Part shown: positions 1-11,885 of the stretch, piece after piece | Position numbering within the stretch: position 1 is the first letter of the stretch | Layout: every line of letters starts with the position of its first letter | Origin: Diploscapter coronatus | Taxonomy: Eukaryota; Nematoda; Chromadorea; Rhabditida; Rhabditidae | Length of the DNA: 64,000 bases | Direction: 5' to 3' | Assembly: GCA_964036155.1 (NCBI GenBank) | Contig: OZ038423.1 | Coordinates: 37,401,249-37,465,248, forward strand | Notes under the pieces: generated by a model | What the model was told of the DNA's origin: nothing | The model's input: only the letters and a program-made list of their open reading frames with translations | The model's database searches: none | Position numbers and translations under genes: made by a program

Positions 1-1180
1 CTTGAAAAGCTACCCACTTCACCGATCACCTATTTGAATGCTCTCACATGTTCATCTTCAAAAGTTCTTACATTTAAAAATTTTCTAAACTTTTCTAGAA
101 GTCAAAAATTTCGACTCGGCCTACCGTCATGCGATTTTTCGCGAATCTTCGTTTAGTCGTAGATGATGTGGGATTTGAGGATTTTCGGTTTGGTGATGGT
201 GAGAAGTGCATTGGAATTGTGAATTAAGCAGAATGGAATAGAGAAGTAAGTGAATAAAAGAGTTAGCGCCTTATAAACTAACTAGCTGGGTAATGGGTTT
301 GAGGGCAGAGCTTCTTCACCAGCAGAAGGTAATTGCCTAAACGAGCAATGCAGAAGCATTCTCACATTCCCCTGCTCACATGCCTAATGCCTCTGGAATT
401 GACAGACCGATGTAGGAGCATAATTAATGAAAACTTGACAGTTGCCATACTTAGATTATGATAGGTTCAGGAGGAGATTGAAAGTGGAAAACATCTGACA
501 CTCAGAAGGGTGACGATCAAAGATTCGGAAAATTCAATTCGAAAGGAGAAATAATTGGAGCTTGAAGAATTTTACAGTAGTAAACTCGACATAAATTTGC
601 GAAAATTAAAGTTCGATTTCAGTTATCAAAGAAAAAAGAAAATGTCAAATAAATGAGATTTCAATAAATTTAAATGATCAAATTTTTGGAAATGAAACTA
701 CGACTTCGAATTTGAAACATCTTAAATCCGAACTTCGTAAACGTCTGAGGCTAATATGTGAAACAAATATATAGTGTGGAAAATGAGAAAGTTCTTTAGG
801 TCCCTATCATATTTCAGGAATGTTTGTGTATGACACATCTTCATATGATGATTTAAAGTAACTTAAATAACAATTTAAATAAACAAAATTAACCGAACTG
901 CTGACTCGCTAAAATAAGTAAAATAAGTGTAAATTCGGGATTCTCTCCTCGAATATGTGTCCGATATTTCTCTCATTATGTCGATAATTAAATTGCCACG
1001 AGCACAGCGCGCAGAGTCAGGGCTGTGGGTGCAAAATTTTGCGAGTTCTTTTTCGGGCATTTTTGCCTATTTTCGCAATTAAATTTATGAGAGGCTAAAT
1101 CCAATTTTCGGAGAAAAAGGAATCGCGATTATTTTGTAGTGCAAAAATAGGAGAATTATCATTGTTTAGAGGAGATTTGT

Positions 1181-1302
1181 AAATTTGTAAACCGCCTGCA
1201 CATCGTGACACAAGATAATGGCAAGATATGGTAGGATACGTATTTTTCCTATACTATTTTTCATGTTTCGCACCATGTGATGCCTTGCGGTTTACAAATT
1301 GT
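1181..1302. mobile_element. Fold-back element (MITE-like), CCGC type
   Basis: The left arm AATTTGTAAACCGCCTGCAC is matched in reverse complement by the right arm ending GCGGTTTACAAATT, with a central part of about 60 bp. The layout resembles the element at 18722-18848, in which both arms also carry an ACCGCATGACAT-like motif. There is no coding capacity. It is probably a non-autonomous DNA transposon remnant. Confidence 0.6.
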
Positions 1303-3427
1303 CTCGTTTAGAAAAATATAATCTCAAAGAAAATGAAATTCTTCTAAGACTGAGCCACCGATTATCCAGACTAATTAGAATGTTAGAAACATTTGGAGCC
1401 TGAAAAATAGTGGAATAGAGAAAAGGCCGTCGCATGCTAATTATGCGAAGAGAGCTAGTGACGCAGGGAAAGAAGCTCTGGAAGAAAATACGAAATGGCA
1501 TTTTTGCACTCACTCACAAATACACGCCATATATAACGTTTCTAGCAGAGTGGAAAGTGCAAAAATGCAAAATCTTCCACGTCAAAGACAAACTGATTCT
1601 ACTACATTTTTCTATCCATTACGCAATTTATCATTGAATTTTCAATTTATTCTATCTAATTATAATTTTTCCAGATATCTAAAAATTGCGGAATTTGGCA
1701 TCAATGACAAATGAATTCTACTGCATTCTGTATTCATTACGATATTTCGCATGAATTTTAATTTTGCAAAGAATAATTTCGAAAGAGCAATATAATTTAG
1801 ATCGAAGAATGAAAATAAATTTAAATTATGAAACTCGGTATAGTATATGAAGACGTCATTTGCTAACGAGTCAAAATTGATGACGGATGATTTTCGAACG
1901 TCTGAATTATAAAATACTCACGGAACTTTGTTCGCGAAATAGCTTCTATTTTCGAAGGGTCACAGACTTAGTCAAAAATGGCCTACGAAAATGCTTAGAA
2001 ATCAGGACGTGAGACTTTTGACACAAAGACGTTTTTAAATACACGAAAAAAGTGTCCTTCTTTTGAAAACTTGAGTATTTTTCCGGGAAGTTTTTGAATA
2101 TATAAAAGATCTTCAGGGGACCTAATAATTGATATTCGTAATAAATTAGTCTCGGGTTTTCAGGGGATCTTAGAACATATGAATCATTAATCATAAAGTT
2201 TAGGGTATCATGATATGTTCATGTGAAAGAGAAATCTGGAAAGCTACATTGTAAAGATGAAGAGTAAAGACAAGAAATCTAAACTTAAAAGAACGAATAC
2301 TCGCTCACTAGATTATTACTAATGCCTGCCACACAGCTCATTGCGAATTCAGAAGAAAAACCACAGAAAACGAGGAAGAAGAAATACTGACGACAAAGCA
2401 AAGGCAGAGCCAGGGATATAATAAAGCTTTCTGGATTCTGTTATGCAAATCTCAAATTTGTTTGATAACTGTCAGTATGATAGGGGTACTTAGTGTAGAA
2501 ATGATCAGCATGATTTATTGATCAAATTGATACCAGGTTTGCCTGAACCTGAGATTTATTGATATTCTTTGGCAATAGAATATTCGACTTCCAATTGTGC
2601 AAAGATGAGCATAAATAGAATCCCTGAGCCCAATAAACAAGTTTGGAATGGGTTAGCTTTATAAAAATCGAATTAGCCCCCCAACCATTATCTATCATTC
2701 TCCTCAACTTCCTCGAGCGTCCCCTTTTAGAGCCTTCCACGATGTCTCACCTTTTCCATTCATAAGATTTCCCCTTCCCCTTATTTAAGAATGTCACTTG
2801 ACTCACGACAACTCATGATAACATCCAAGCCTCCCATTTATGGATCTTCTTCAGTCTACATAATCTATCACTGATCAGCATCACTAATCACTTTCTCATT
2901 GCAACCCCTTACTTCCTTGTAACCAGAGGTTACCCTCTGATATCTCACAATCAGATCCATCCCAGGTAGCTATGTCCCTTTTCGCAACCTATTATTTATC
3001 GTGGTCATCAGTAAATCAGTTATATGCAAGACCTATCCAGACTTATGCCTTAGCCCTATGCATGTAGAGAACCCTCTAAGAATACTCTAAATACGAGCAT
3101 TTACATTTACTGCTTCTATGAAAATGAAAATGGTTGATGGGGAACAAGGAAATATGGAGATACGGCTCATCGAAAGTTCCAGGGGCAATTATGCCTAAAG
3201 AGGAGCACTCTGTCGCCTGGAACGAAGTGCCATGGCTAAGTGAGCCTGCTCAATTCTCGATTGCTTTGCCACTCCCATGCACTTCCCGAAACTAACCAAC
3301 CGAGCAGTTTTCTCGGTTCAAACCAAACCCAGGCAGATTTTCAACCACAATAGGAAATGTTAGAGTGCGAGCGGACAATCCAGTCCTAGGCAGATTTTCA
3401 GTCAAGACGGAAAATTTCCGAGACAGT

Positions 3428-3532
3428 TTGCAAATGATGGAATGATGAAATACAGAATGACCTTTTCCTATACTATTTCTCCTTTCTCTTACTCTCTAAC
3501 ACGACATTCCGTCATTCCATCATTTACATATT
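3428..3532. mobile_element. Fold-back element
   Basis: The left arm, containing AAATGATGGAATGATG, pairs with the right arm, containing CATTCCATCATTT. The loop of about 50 bp is pyrimidine-rich. It is non-coding and resembles the other short fold-backs in this window. Its relation to the element at 27314-27433 is only suggestive. Confidence 0.5.
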
Positions 3533-3729
3533 CTTTTCAGAGTGCAGGTAGATTGCAACGTGTTGAAAAAGAAGAGAATAACGTAGTTACCAATCTGCAT
3601 ACACCCGAAATTCTAGGTAAGAAAGACCGCATAATAAATTTGTTCATTTAAAGTTATATATAAGGAGGTCAACAACAGGTCTTCATCGAAATATTTATGC
3701 CTAAAAACTTCCGCACAAGGGATCTGGCT

Positions 3730-3920
3730 TAAGTCCAACTCAAATTTGGTCAGCTTTGCAACGTTTTCGAGTCGCGGTTAACCGCATGAAACGAGATAGT
3801 GGATATTTTCGAGAGGCGAAAAGAACATATGCTCTTTTTCTCTTTCGATAAGGCACATTATCTCGCTTCATGCGGTTAACCGCGGTTCGAAAAGTTGCAA
3901 GTCTGGACTTGATTCAAAAC
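3730..3920. mobile_element. Fold-back element, GCGGTTAACCGC type (family B)
   Basis: Both arms contain the self-complementary core GCGGTTAACCGC, followed (left) or preceded (right, reversed) by CATGAAACGAGATA or CATGAAGCGAGATA. The outer arms, TTGCAACGTTTTCGA and its counterpart, also pair. The centre is GA/CT-rich with AGAACATATGCTC. Similar arms and centre occur in the polybromo intron at 33605-33745 and, more weakly, in the TRMT6 intron at 63490-63625. This is a MITE-like family without coding capacity. Confidence 0.65.
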
Positions 3921-4763
3921 AATTCGTCTATTTTCCCTTTTTCTTTGCAAAAAGTGAGAGAACTAAAAATCCGGGCATCAGCATCGGTTTTTCAGACGAG
4001 GTGTATTTCCAATTCCACTTCAATAGACAACAACCCCAACTTGTCGTTCCTACGTAGAAAAGCCACGAAAATTTGCCTAGAGACCACGAGCTAACACGGA
4101 AGAAAATAGCCAGTCTGTGTATGCATCTCTCACACGATCGGCAAAAAATTTCCCTATTCATATGGACCTTAAAGATTTCTTTCTTGTACTATTTTGTCGA
4201 GGAATTCGCCCAACATCGTTTTTCGGGTTTATTTTGTCAAGGAAGTTGTTCAACTATGTAATTGCAGTTCTTTTTCCTAGGATTTTCTACATTTTACATT
4301 TTTTCCTGGCAATTTAGAAGATATAAGACATTCAAAAAATTTAGGACAGGATGTAAAAATTCGGTAATTCTGATCAACAAGTTATCTTCTTTCTTGTATA
4401 ACTCCCAGAAATGTAGTCCGACTGGAATTCAGAAAATGGTGCCGAACTGTGATCGTTAAATTTGACGCTCCTTACTAAAATCCAATGTTTTTATATTGCC
4501 TGACACTTCAAATACGTTCCCTTATCAGAATCTTTATAGGCAGAGAAAAGTTATTGACACAAGGGTCTTAATGCTTTAAAGATCAAAAAGAGCACATTTT
4601 ACCATTTGAAATGAAAATATAATCGATGCCAGTCTGGTAATTATAAATCAAGTTGTAAATTCCAAAATTCTTTAAAGCACTACTATCGACTCCGCCTATT
4701 TATTATCGATTTAGATATGGAGAAACAAAACCGAAATGCCTAATGAATTCAACAAACCATTCT

Positions 4764-6661
4764 ATGTCAACTAAGCACTACAAACTCTTCATCGCATTTA
4801 CAGGATGCTTGTTGCTATTCTTCGTTTATCGCCACTCATGCCAAACCGGACAGATTGTTTCAATAGTAAGTAGGCTAATATTTTGAAAGTACCTTATCAA
4901 CTAAGTCTTGGTGTAAATTAGCAGATGGATGAGGATGAAATCTCCGCGTTTGAGCCTTCTAATTTATCTAAATTTCAGTTAAATGGCTCTAATGAAAAAG
5001 ATACCTTACAAAATCAAGAGACAGAAGAAAAAGGTGAATGGATTTTCGTTTCTGGTGAATTTTTTCGAAACTACGCTTATTACGTTGCCAATACTACTCA
5101 ATCAGCTATCAAATTAAGGGTATCAATTTTTTTTTTTTAAATTCAGCACAAATGATAATTTTCAGAACCTAAATATTTCTGACTGTTCGATCATATTCAT
5201 CAAGCCTGATTACCTAAAGTATTTGAAGAACTTCCAAGTCAAAAACGTCAAGAAGTACATCCTAATCAGCCATGATAGCGCTAGGTCAACTCCAACTACG
5301 AACTTCAAGAATTATCTGGAGTAAAGAAAAATAAAATGATGGATTCAAAATAAAACTTATAGTGACAAAAATCTCGTTAGGTGGTTCGCTAAAAATGGCG
5401 ATGTGAAACATCCAAAATTAACGATTATCCCAAATGGAGTTGCTAACGGAATTTGGCCTCATGGAAATCAGTCAGTACTCTACAAAGCATGGAAATTCCA
5501 TAGGTAAAGAATTTATAAAACTTCTAAAAAAATCTTTCAATTTTCTGAATTCCAGCTTCGTTTGAAATCGAAATTTGTTTCTGAAGTCCATTTTGAAAAC
5601 TGAAATTGTTATTTTCTAAATTTCTAGGAAACCTTGGAAGGAAAGGGACATAAATATCTATGTAAATCTGGATGTAAAGACAAACAAAAATCGTCGAAAG
5701 CAGATGGATATCATCTGCCAAAAAAGTGAACTTGCAGCTGATTGCAAGTATGCTATCATCCATCTCCGGCGAAAATAGGTTAAAATTAAAAAAATCCCAG
5801 AAGGGTTGTAAAAATTAGCATACAATGAATGGACGATGAATACGCACGAATTGTCATAGGTTTTCAGTCATTATTGAAACTGCACTAGCTCCGTGCACCA
5901 TTCTGCATGATCTCGCTTGAAACTTTCTCGATAGAAATGATCGGTTGCTTCCCAAAATAGAACAAACGAGCGGAGACAAGTTTCGGTAATGAGCAAGTTT
6001 CGCGATTAATCGCGGCATTCGCCTCGTTTTCTGAAATTTGAATCTTTACAATTTTTCTGGAATGTTTGATTTTAGTCTATTTTAGCCGGTGATGGATGAT
6101 AATTAGATCAGAAAAGATATTTCCAGTAAATTTTATGATTTTAGTACACATAGACTCAATTATTCGGAATATCTCGAAGAGCTGGGCAAGTCGAAATTCG
6201 TCTTTAGTCCGAATGGATCAGGTGAGAATATTAAAAAAAAAGGGACGTTTTGAAGTTTACTATTTTAGGGCCTGATTGCCATCGAACGTGAGATATTTTA
6301 GTTCATTAAAAATGCCACTAGTCACTTTCTATTAAGAGCAATAATCGAACACTTAGGTTTCAATTTGACTATCTTTTTAGATGGGAATCGATCATAATGG
6401 ATGCAATTCCAATTATCGAAGTTTCACCAATGGTTTCCCTATTTGACGATGAAAATGTCATCATTGTGAAAGACTATCAAAAAGTAATACCTCTTGATTT
6501 TTCCCAATAAAGAAAATTTAAATTAGGTTACCTTGGATTTGTTGCTTGACGCCGAAAGGAAGATGGCGCATCGAGTCGTGAAAAATTCCAAGGCCTTCAG
6601 ACGACATTGGAAGCCTGAACTTGAGAAAGCGTTAGAAGAGTGCAAGAGACAGATTTTGTGA
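4764..6661 (+). CDS. Exostosin-like glycosyltransferase, type II membrane protein
   Basis: A multi-exon gene of roughly 355 residues. The first exon (4764 to about 4866) encodes a short cytoplasmic start, MSTKHYKL, then one hydrophobic segment (FIAFTGCLLLFFVY), the usual type II Golgi anchor. Later exons give blocks including YILISHDSA, LTIIPNGVANGIWPHGN, NIYVNLDVKTNKNRR, KFVFSPNGSGPDCHRTWESI and MDAIPIIEVSP. The block FSPNGSGPDCHRTWE followed by a short hydrophobic strand with IPII is the pattern of nucleotide-sugar-binding domains in exostosin (GT47) and RXYLT1-like enzymes. By family it would transfer a sugar to a glycoprotein or proteoglycan in the Golgi lumen. Donor and acceptor cannot be told. 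Splice phases are consistent through TGA at 6659-6661. No close named orthologue is recognised. Confidence 0.6.
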
Positions 6662-6675
6662 ATTAGAATTTTTTT

Positions 6676-6720
6676 TAAAGTCACTCATTTTCCATGAAAG
6701 TTAAAAATGAGTGACTTTTA
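6676..6720 (+). other. Stem-loop just after the glycosyltransferase stop codon
   Basis: Arms TAAAGTCACTCATTTT and AAAAATGAGTGACTTTA pair almost perfectly over about 16 bp with a loop of about 11 bases. The stem begins some 15 bases after the TGA, so it lies in the presumed 3' UTR. It could be an RNA structure or a small palindrome of transposon origin. Confidence 0.55.
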
Positions 6721-7008
6721 CAGGCGAATTAGATAACTAAAGTGTGCACAACAGCACATTACTACATCTATCTACGGGTGATAAAACTCGGAGAAGTCGG
6801 CTAAAATTTCATTTATCATATATAAAATCATATAAAAATCTCAAGATAAAATAAATTATTCTGACAATCTGGGTTCTTTGCTGCCAATACATAATTTAAA
6901 ATTTTTCCACCTGATGTGGAGTAGTTCAATAAAAAAACCTTACCTAGCCTAATCTAAAGAAGTGGAAAAAGTCTTAGGTAGCTAAGTAGCGAAAAACCCA
7001 AATCGCCA

Positions 7009-7199
7009 TTACTCTCCATGGTCTCTGAGAAAAACCCATGCAAAGAAAGGGAAGGGGTACCCGCGAGCCTTAGCTATGTGCCTGCTCGTTTTACTCTCTG
7101 CTCCCTCTTATTTCCCCCTAGTCTCGATGCGTGCGTCTCGCAGGTTGTAGACACACTGTGCATATGACAAAGCTCATCTCAAGGACAATGGAGAGTAAA
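7009..7199. mobile_element. MITE, family A (copy 1)
   Basis: An element of about 190 bp bounded by TTACTCTCCAT and ATGGAGAGTAA, perfect 11-bp terminal inverted repeats with TA at both ends as expected for Tc1/mariner-type insertion. The interior contains GGGTACCCGCGAGCCTTAGC and a block around CGATGCGTGCGTCTCGCAGG. Copy 2 lies in inverse orientation at 59050-59233 and a rearranged copy lies at about 19044-19207. It has no coding capacity. This copy lies between the convergent 3' ends of the glycosyltransferase and EXOC8 genes. Confidence 0.85.
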
Positions 7200-7248
7200 A
7201 TCTTTTGAAAAGCAATATTACAAGGCACTGGAATATGTTGATTTCCGA

Positions 7249-10200
7249 TCAGACGTGAGAAAGCTCTTCATCATCTTCCTCTTCTGTGCTTTCCAAATAA
7301 GGCAGCAGATTCGGGTACTTCTTCAGAATGACTCGAAGCTCGTCTCCATCGTCAAAGATAGATTTTTCGCAGGGCTCCATCACCTGAAAGTTATATTGAA
7401 CTGATTTTTGAATAATTCATTTTTACACGACTTTTCTTCCAGAATGTTCATGTAATCTATAGACGAGGGATTTTGAAATGTAAGGTGTTTGAAGAAACCA
7501 TATCTCGATAAATAAAGAAATCTTCCATTGCTAATGTTTTCTGGAAAGAAGAGAATATTTTGATGTAAAAAGGACAAATTTTAGAAATAAAAAACATCTT
7601 CTTACATTATTGATAATGAAAATGGCACTGTGGGCGAACGTCCTTCCCTCCTGCACTTTCTGGGACAAGTGGTGGAGATAGACGCTCCACAGGTCAATCA
7701 TAAATTGCTCGCAGAGTTCTCGAAGCGGACTGCTGAAAAAAATCTTTTAAAACTTTTTTTTACCTTTTCAGTTAAACTAAATGAAATAGAGATAACTAAC
7801 GTCAGCGAGGCTTTCAAGTCGATCTCTTGTAAAATTGACTTTTTAAATTGATTTGCATTCCATTTTCTTGAAAAGGCATTCTTTAGGAAAAATGACAAAC
7901 TCCAAAAGCGGCCTCAGATCCTTGGCCAAATTGACGGAGGTCTTTGTGAACTGGAGACTGTGGAAGGAGATGTGCAGCGTGGCCGTCTGTGTCATGTCGA
8001 TGGCGAACGTGATGTCAATGCCCAAATCGCTCATCTCCTCGACAAGACGATTCAGCGCTGCCTCTGATTCCAGACGGGAAGGACGGAAGCGTTCTTCCTG
8101 AAACTTATTTATTTCGCATTTTTTTCTTAATTTATTGCTGATACTGAAGTTTCGATTAGTTTTAGTGATTTATCAAAAAAAATGAGAATTTTTAACGTTC
8201 CTCCTGAAACCGGAGTATTTTGCAAGAAAAGAAAAATGAAGATATTGACGCTGAAAATTCCAGCATCAAAACATTTCAGGAATTTGTATATTTTTCGAAA
8301 AAATATGACTTTTCAACGCACAACTAATTGCAATTTAATGGTCTGCATAATGTTGTTCTGGAAATTCGTCTCCAATGCAGATTTGAGTGCAGGCAGCAGA
8401 AGGCGATTCAACTGAAATATTCTTACTTTTGAAAAAACAAGTTAATTTTCACCTCGAAAGTCAAATCCAACCCGATTTCTTTCAAGCTTTCCATCGTTTC
8501 TCTTAGCTTCTTCCATGTGTACGACAGAATTCCGATTGTGGGAGCGACCTCTGAAACCAATTACTTTGAAGCAAATTTGAAATTTTAGAATTCTTGAAAA
8601 ATTCGTGTCGTTTTGAAGAGGCCGAGTACAGATAAAGAAACACTAGATTTTTTTGTCAGTTTTCTATAATTTTAGAAATTTACCAATAACATGCCGCTTG
8701 ATCAGACTACAGATCATACTCAATTCGCCGGAGCACCATTGCAGCATCTGAGAATAAGATTTTTCTTTGAAAATTGAAAGGAGAAAATTTAAACCTGACA
8801 ATAATACTGCGGCATGGAATTGTACTCGGTGATCACATCGCTGAAGTTGGTCGAGAGAATGAGACAGAGCTGTCGGACATAGGAGAGGGGCTCTTCCGAG
8901 ACTGCTACATCCTTGGCGGTTGTTCTGGAAAAAAATCAAATTTATGCAGTTTTCGAATTTCATACTTCATTTTACTGTGAACAGTTCCAAAGAGTAAAGA
9001 TAATTGTATGGCACACCAAATATAAGATTTCAGAAATTCATATCAAAAATTCGAAGAAGAAGAAGAAGAAGAAAGATTAAGGAAATTCCATGAGATAAGA
9101 GAAGGATTAAAATAGGTAGGGAAGGAATGAGAGGAATCATGCTGCATTTTCACAACTTTCAAAACTCTGCTTTTAATCAGAATCATTTACCTCAACATAA
9201 CACTCCTCCGCTTCAAATACAGATCCGTAGCCAAGTTTCCCCTTCCCAGCTGCGACAACAACATTCTGGCCTTCTTCATCGCTCTCGGGCCTCCATGCAC
9301 CGCACCAGGCCTACGCACGTCTTCAGAAAGCATTTGGACGATCTGCAAACTTCGCTTTACTACTTCAAAAAGTCAGCCTTTTACCTGATGTTCTCGGATC
9401 TGCAATTGAGCATCGATTTCAGCGTCTTTCGTTTTGCATTTCTTCCATTCTTCAATCAATTCCACTGCGTGTTCTACGTCTCTGAAAAGAGCAATTTCTT
9501 CAAATTGAATGTTTGACAGGAATGGAGGAACATATTTTATCGTGATCAAAGAAAAAGGTCCTTCTTGAATTTTATAGATTCGGAGATATTGCCCTTGAAG
9601 AGTTAGGAAACTGTTGCCTTTGAAATTGTCAAAATCCTTTGAATTGATAATTTTAAAGTTTCGAAAACGAGCCTATGAGCCAGGCAATCATCCAATTCCG
9701 CAGGCAGCTCCCTCAGCCATTCCAAATCAGTCTCGTCCACAGTCGATTGCCTTTCATGTTCGGCAGTCGATGCCTCGTGTTCTTTAAGAGAGTTCATTTT
9801 TGTGGCTCGGTCCTATAAATTACATTCATTTGTTTTATGTCGAAATAAGTACTTTCCATCAAACATGAATACTCTTTTCATCTTACATGGCTAGGCTAAG
9901 TGGTTGAGAGAAAAGTAAGCAAGCCCTTTTAATGTTTTCGTCTCTTCTAACCTGCACCGTTTTCCTTCTTCCCCGAATTGTTGCTTGTCTAACCAAATTC
10001 CCCTCCTGCAACAGCATTCTCTTCGCATTTTCCACTTCCTCTAGCCATTGCTTCTTCATTCGAGCGGATTCGCATTGGTAAAGTCTGGCAAGAACCAATA
10101 TTTATTGATTTTCTAAAACGATTTTGACAGACCTCTGATCAGGAAATAGTAGCAGTTTGATCATTTTCTCGTTGTTCGTGCCTCTCCTATCTTTCACGTT

Positions 10201-11463
10201 CACGGCAGCAACGTTGTTCAGCGTGAATGTTGATTCGATTCTGAAAAATAAATAAAATATCAGGGACATTTTTGCACAATTATCGAAGAAAGTGTTTTTT
10301 ACAAGAGCATTTCGAAAATTTCATTTGCTAGAAAAAATCCCACGTGAATTTGCCCGAATTGTTCTGACTAGCAATCAGCAATCTATCAGTGAGCAGAACC
10401 AAATAGCTCTTCTGAATGAATTGCATCGTGTCCGGGTCCAGCAGATCCATTTCACCGTGAATCACGACTCGGTCAGAGCTCCTGAAGAAAGTTCCTTCTC
10501 TGATAAGTAAAAACTTTGATACCTGATATTGTTGAGAATCGGAGCGATCCCGTCGATCTTCTGCACGAGAAACTGAATCGGATTCATGTTCGGCGCTGTG
10601 GAATGACTTGAGGAAGTGCGAATGGAGGCTGTGTCTTCTCCTGAAAAAAATTATGCGGTCAGAGTTATTCAAGCATAAAATTTTTTGGTTTTTAAAAGCA
10701 AAAGATCGAAATTAAGGTTACTCAAATTCAAACCTCATCCCAAATCATACGAATTTCAAATTGGTTAATAGTTTTAAAGCAAAAACAGCAAGCGATTGTA
10801 ATTCTAACCGGTCATCTGCATGAGCTTCTCCAGCAGAGCTCTCTGATCGAGCACCATCGAGGAGAGCTGATAGATTTCCCTTTCCAGCTGGGAGATCTCA
10901 TTGGCTGCATCGATGAACTGCTGATAGTTGTGGAAGACGTGGTTGTTGAGCAGCTGCTACAAACATATTCGTTGCTATTTAAACTTGGAATTGTCTATAA
11001 CCACGGGGTTCAATGTGTTATTATGAGCATCCACACTTGGGGCTTAGAGCTAAGCCTAATTCAAGATTTGGATCATTCATAATTACAGTACCTGCGAGGC
11101 AGAGTGCATTGAGTGCATCTCGGAGCGCAAAGCGCGAAGCGATTTCACCTCATCTCCAACTCGCACCCCTCGAAGACGGTCGCGAATGTCTGTAAGAAGG
11201 GGATGAATAGAACTATCAGAAGCAAGAATGTTTGGAACAAAGCTGCTAGGAATTCTGACTTCGAGTCGAGAAAAATTCTAACTTCGACATCGAATTTCTC
11301 AAAGTCACATATTTGAGCAGCCATGATTTGAAACTTGAATATTTTGAGTTCGAGCTCAGAATTCGGAGCCTCATTTTTCCTAATAGAAATGCAGAAACTC
11401 ACAATCGGATGGAGAAAAATTGGTCAAGTTGAGTGCGGGATCGTCGCTGCTGTTGCCCACCAT
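7249..11463 (-). CDS. exoc8: Exocyst complex component 8 (Exo84)
   Basis: Subunit of the octameric exocyst, which tethers post-Golgi vesicles to the plasma membrane before SNARE fusion. Exons on the minus strand give an N-terminal helical block (YIRDRLRGVRVGDEV, then HNYQQFIDAANEISQLEREI and YQLSSMVLDQ) that matches the vertebrate EXOC8 segment NYRQFIETAKEISYLESEMYQLS. A PH-like domain follows (VVIHGEMDLLDPD, SYLVLLTDRLLIASQ, RLYQCESARMKKQWLEEVEN), then the C-terminal helical cullin-repeat-like part (GNLATDLYLKRRSVML, GIDITFAIDM, PLRELCEQFMIDLWSVYL). The last exon is acidic and ends LESTEEEDDEELSHV. I chose ATG 11463 because it follows an acceptor-like GATTCAG at 11478; the upstream in-frame extension from 11616 would put a hydrophobic leader on a cytosolic protein. 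It has about a dozen short introns. Exon edges are approximate. Confidence 0.88.
9053..9075 (+). repeat. GAA microsatellite
   Basis: A run of GAA triplets (about seven) inside an intron of the EXOC8 gene. It is a simple sequence repeat with no other visible role. Confidence 0.85.
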
Positions 11464-11885
11464 CGATGCAACGGTGTCTGAATCGAATGGGACTTGAAAA
11501 CCCGAAATCCGATGAAAATTCGATGAAAATCTGTAGAAAAGAAAGGGAATGGGAGGAATAACATGCAGGAAGGAGACGAAAAGAAGCAGAGCGATGAGTG
11601 TCAGCGCAGCGACCACTAGCTTTTTTGGGGGAATTTCAAATTCGACGCCGTTTTTTTACTTTTCTTTTCTTGGAATTTTATTATTTTTGGTAAATAAGTC
11701 GGAAAAGCACCCCCAAACCCGATGAATAAGAATCGCAATTAAAATAGTTTTATCATTAGGGTACGGGGCTGTTAGGGGAAATTGAGGCCCTTATTCGTTG
11801 GATTTTTGGGGTCCTTTTCCGACTTGCCTTTATTTATTTTTTTTTTGTGGATTTTTGATTTTCAGCTAATCGAACAGAGGGAAAG
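11464..11885. promoter_or_regulatory. Bidirectional promoter interval EXOC8 / NOP58
   Basis: About 420 bp separates the two divergently transcribed start codons. It contains two poly-T tracts on the plus strand and acceptor-like sites facing each gene: GATTCAG at 11478 for the minus gene and TTGATTTTCAG ending at 11865 for NOP58. No TATA box is obvious. A shared promoter is inferred from the geometry only. Confidence 0.5.
11855..11865 (+). promoter_or_regulatory. Candidate trans-splice acceptor of NOP58
   Basis: TTGATTTTCAG ends 20 bases before ATG 11886, and no matching donor is evident in the short upstream region. In nematodes this layout is typical of SL1 addition; a cis-intron in the 5' UTR is the alternative. 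Confidence 0.5.

Larger units (their letters stand above)
1..4763. other. Gene-poor intergenic region with decayed repeats
   Basis: No open frame here has coding character or resembles a known family; the longest frames are short and lie in AT-rich sequence without matching splice signals. What can be seen is repeat debris: fold-backs near 1181-1302, 3428-3532 and 3730-3920 (listed separately), a diverged direct repeat at about 1585-1645 and 1702-1765, and a second pair at about 3331-3363 and 3385-3418 sharing the core AGGCAGATTTTCA. The right end presumably contains the promoter of the glycosyltransferase gene. The left end could belong to a gene outside the window, but nothing supports that directly. 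Confidence 0.6.

Noticed and set aside
9127..9516. Plus-strand open frame of 129 codons
   Set aside because: It lies opposite coding exons of EXOC8 and has no domain; an antisense shadow.
11380..11616. Upstream extension of EXOC8 starting MVAALTLIALLLFVSF
   Set aside because: It would add a hydrophobic leader to a cytosolic tethering subunit. An acceptor-like GATTCAG just before ATG 11463 explains the open frame better.
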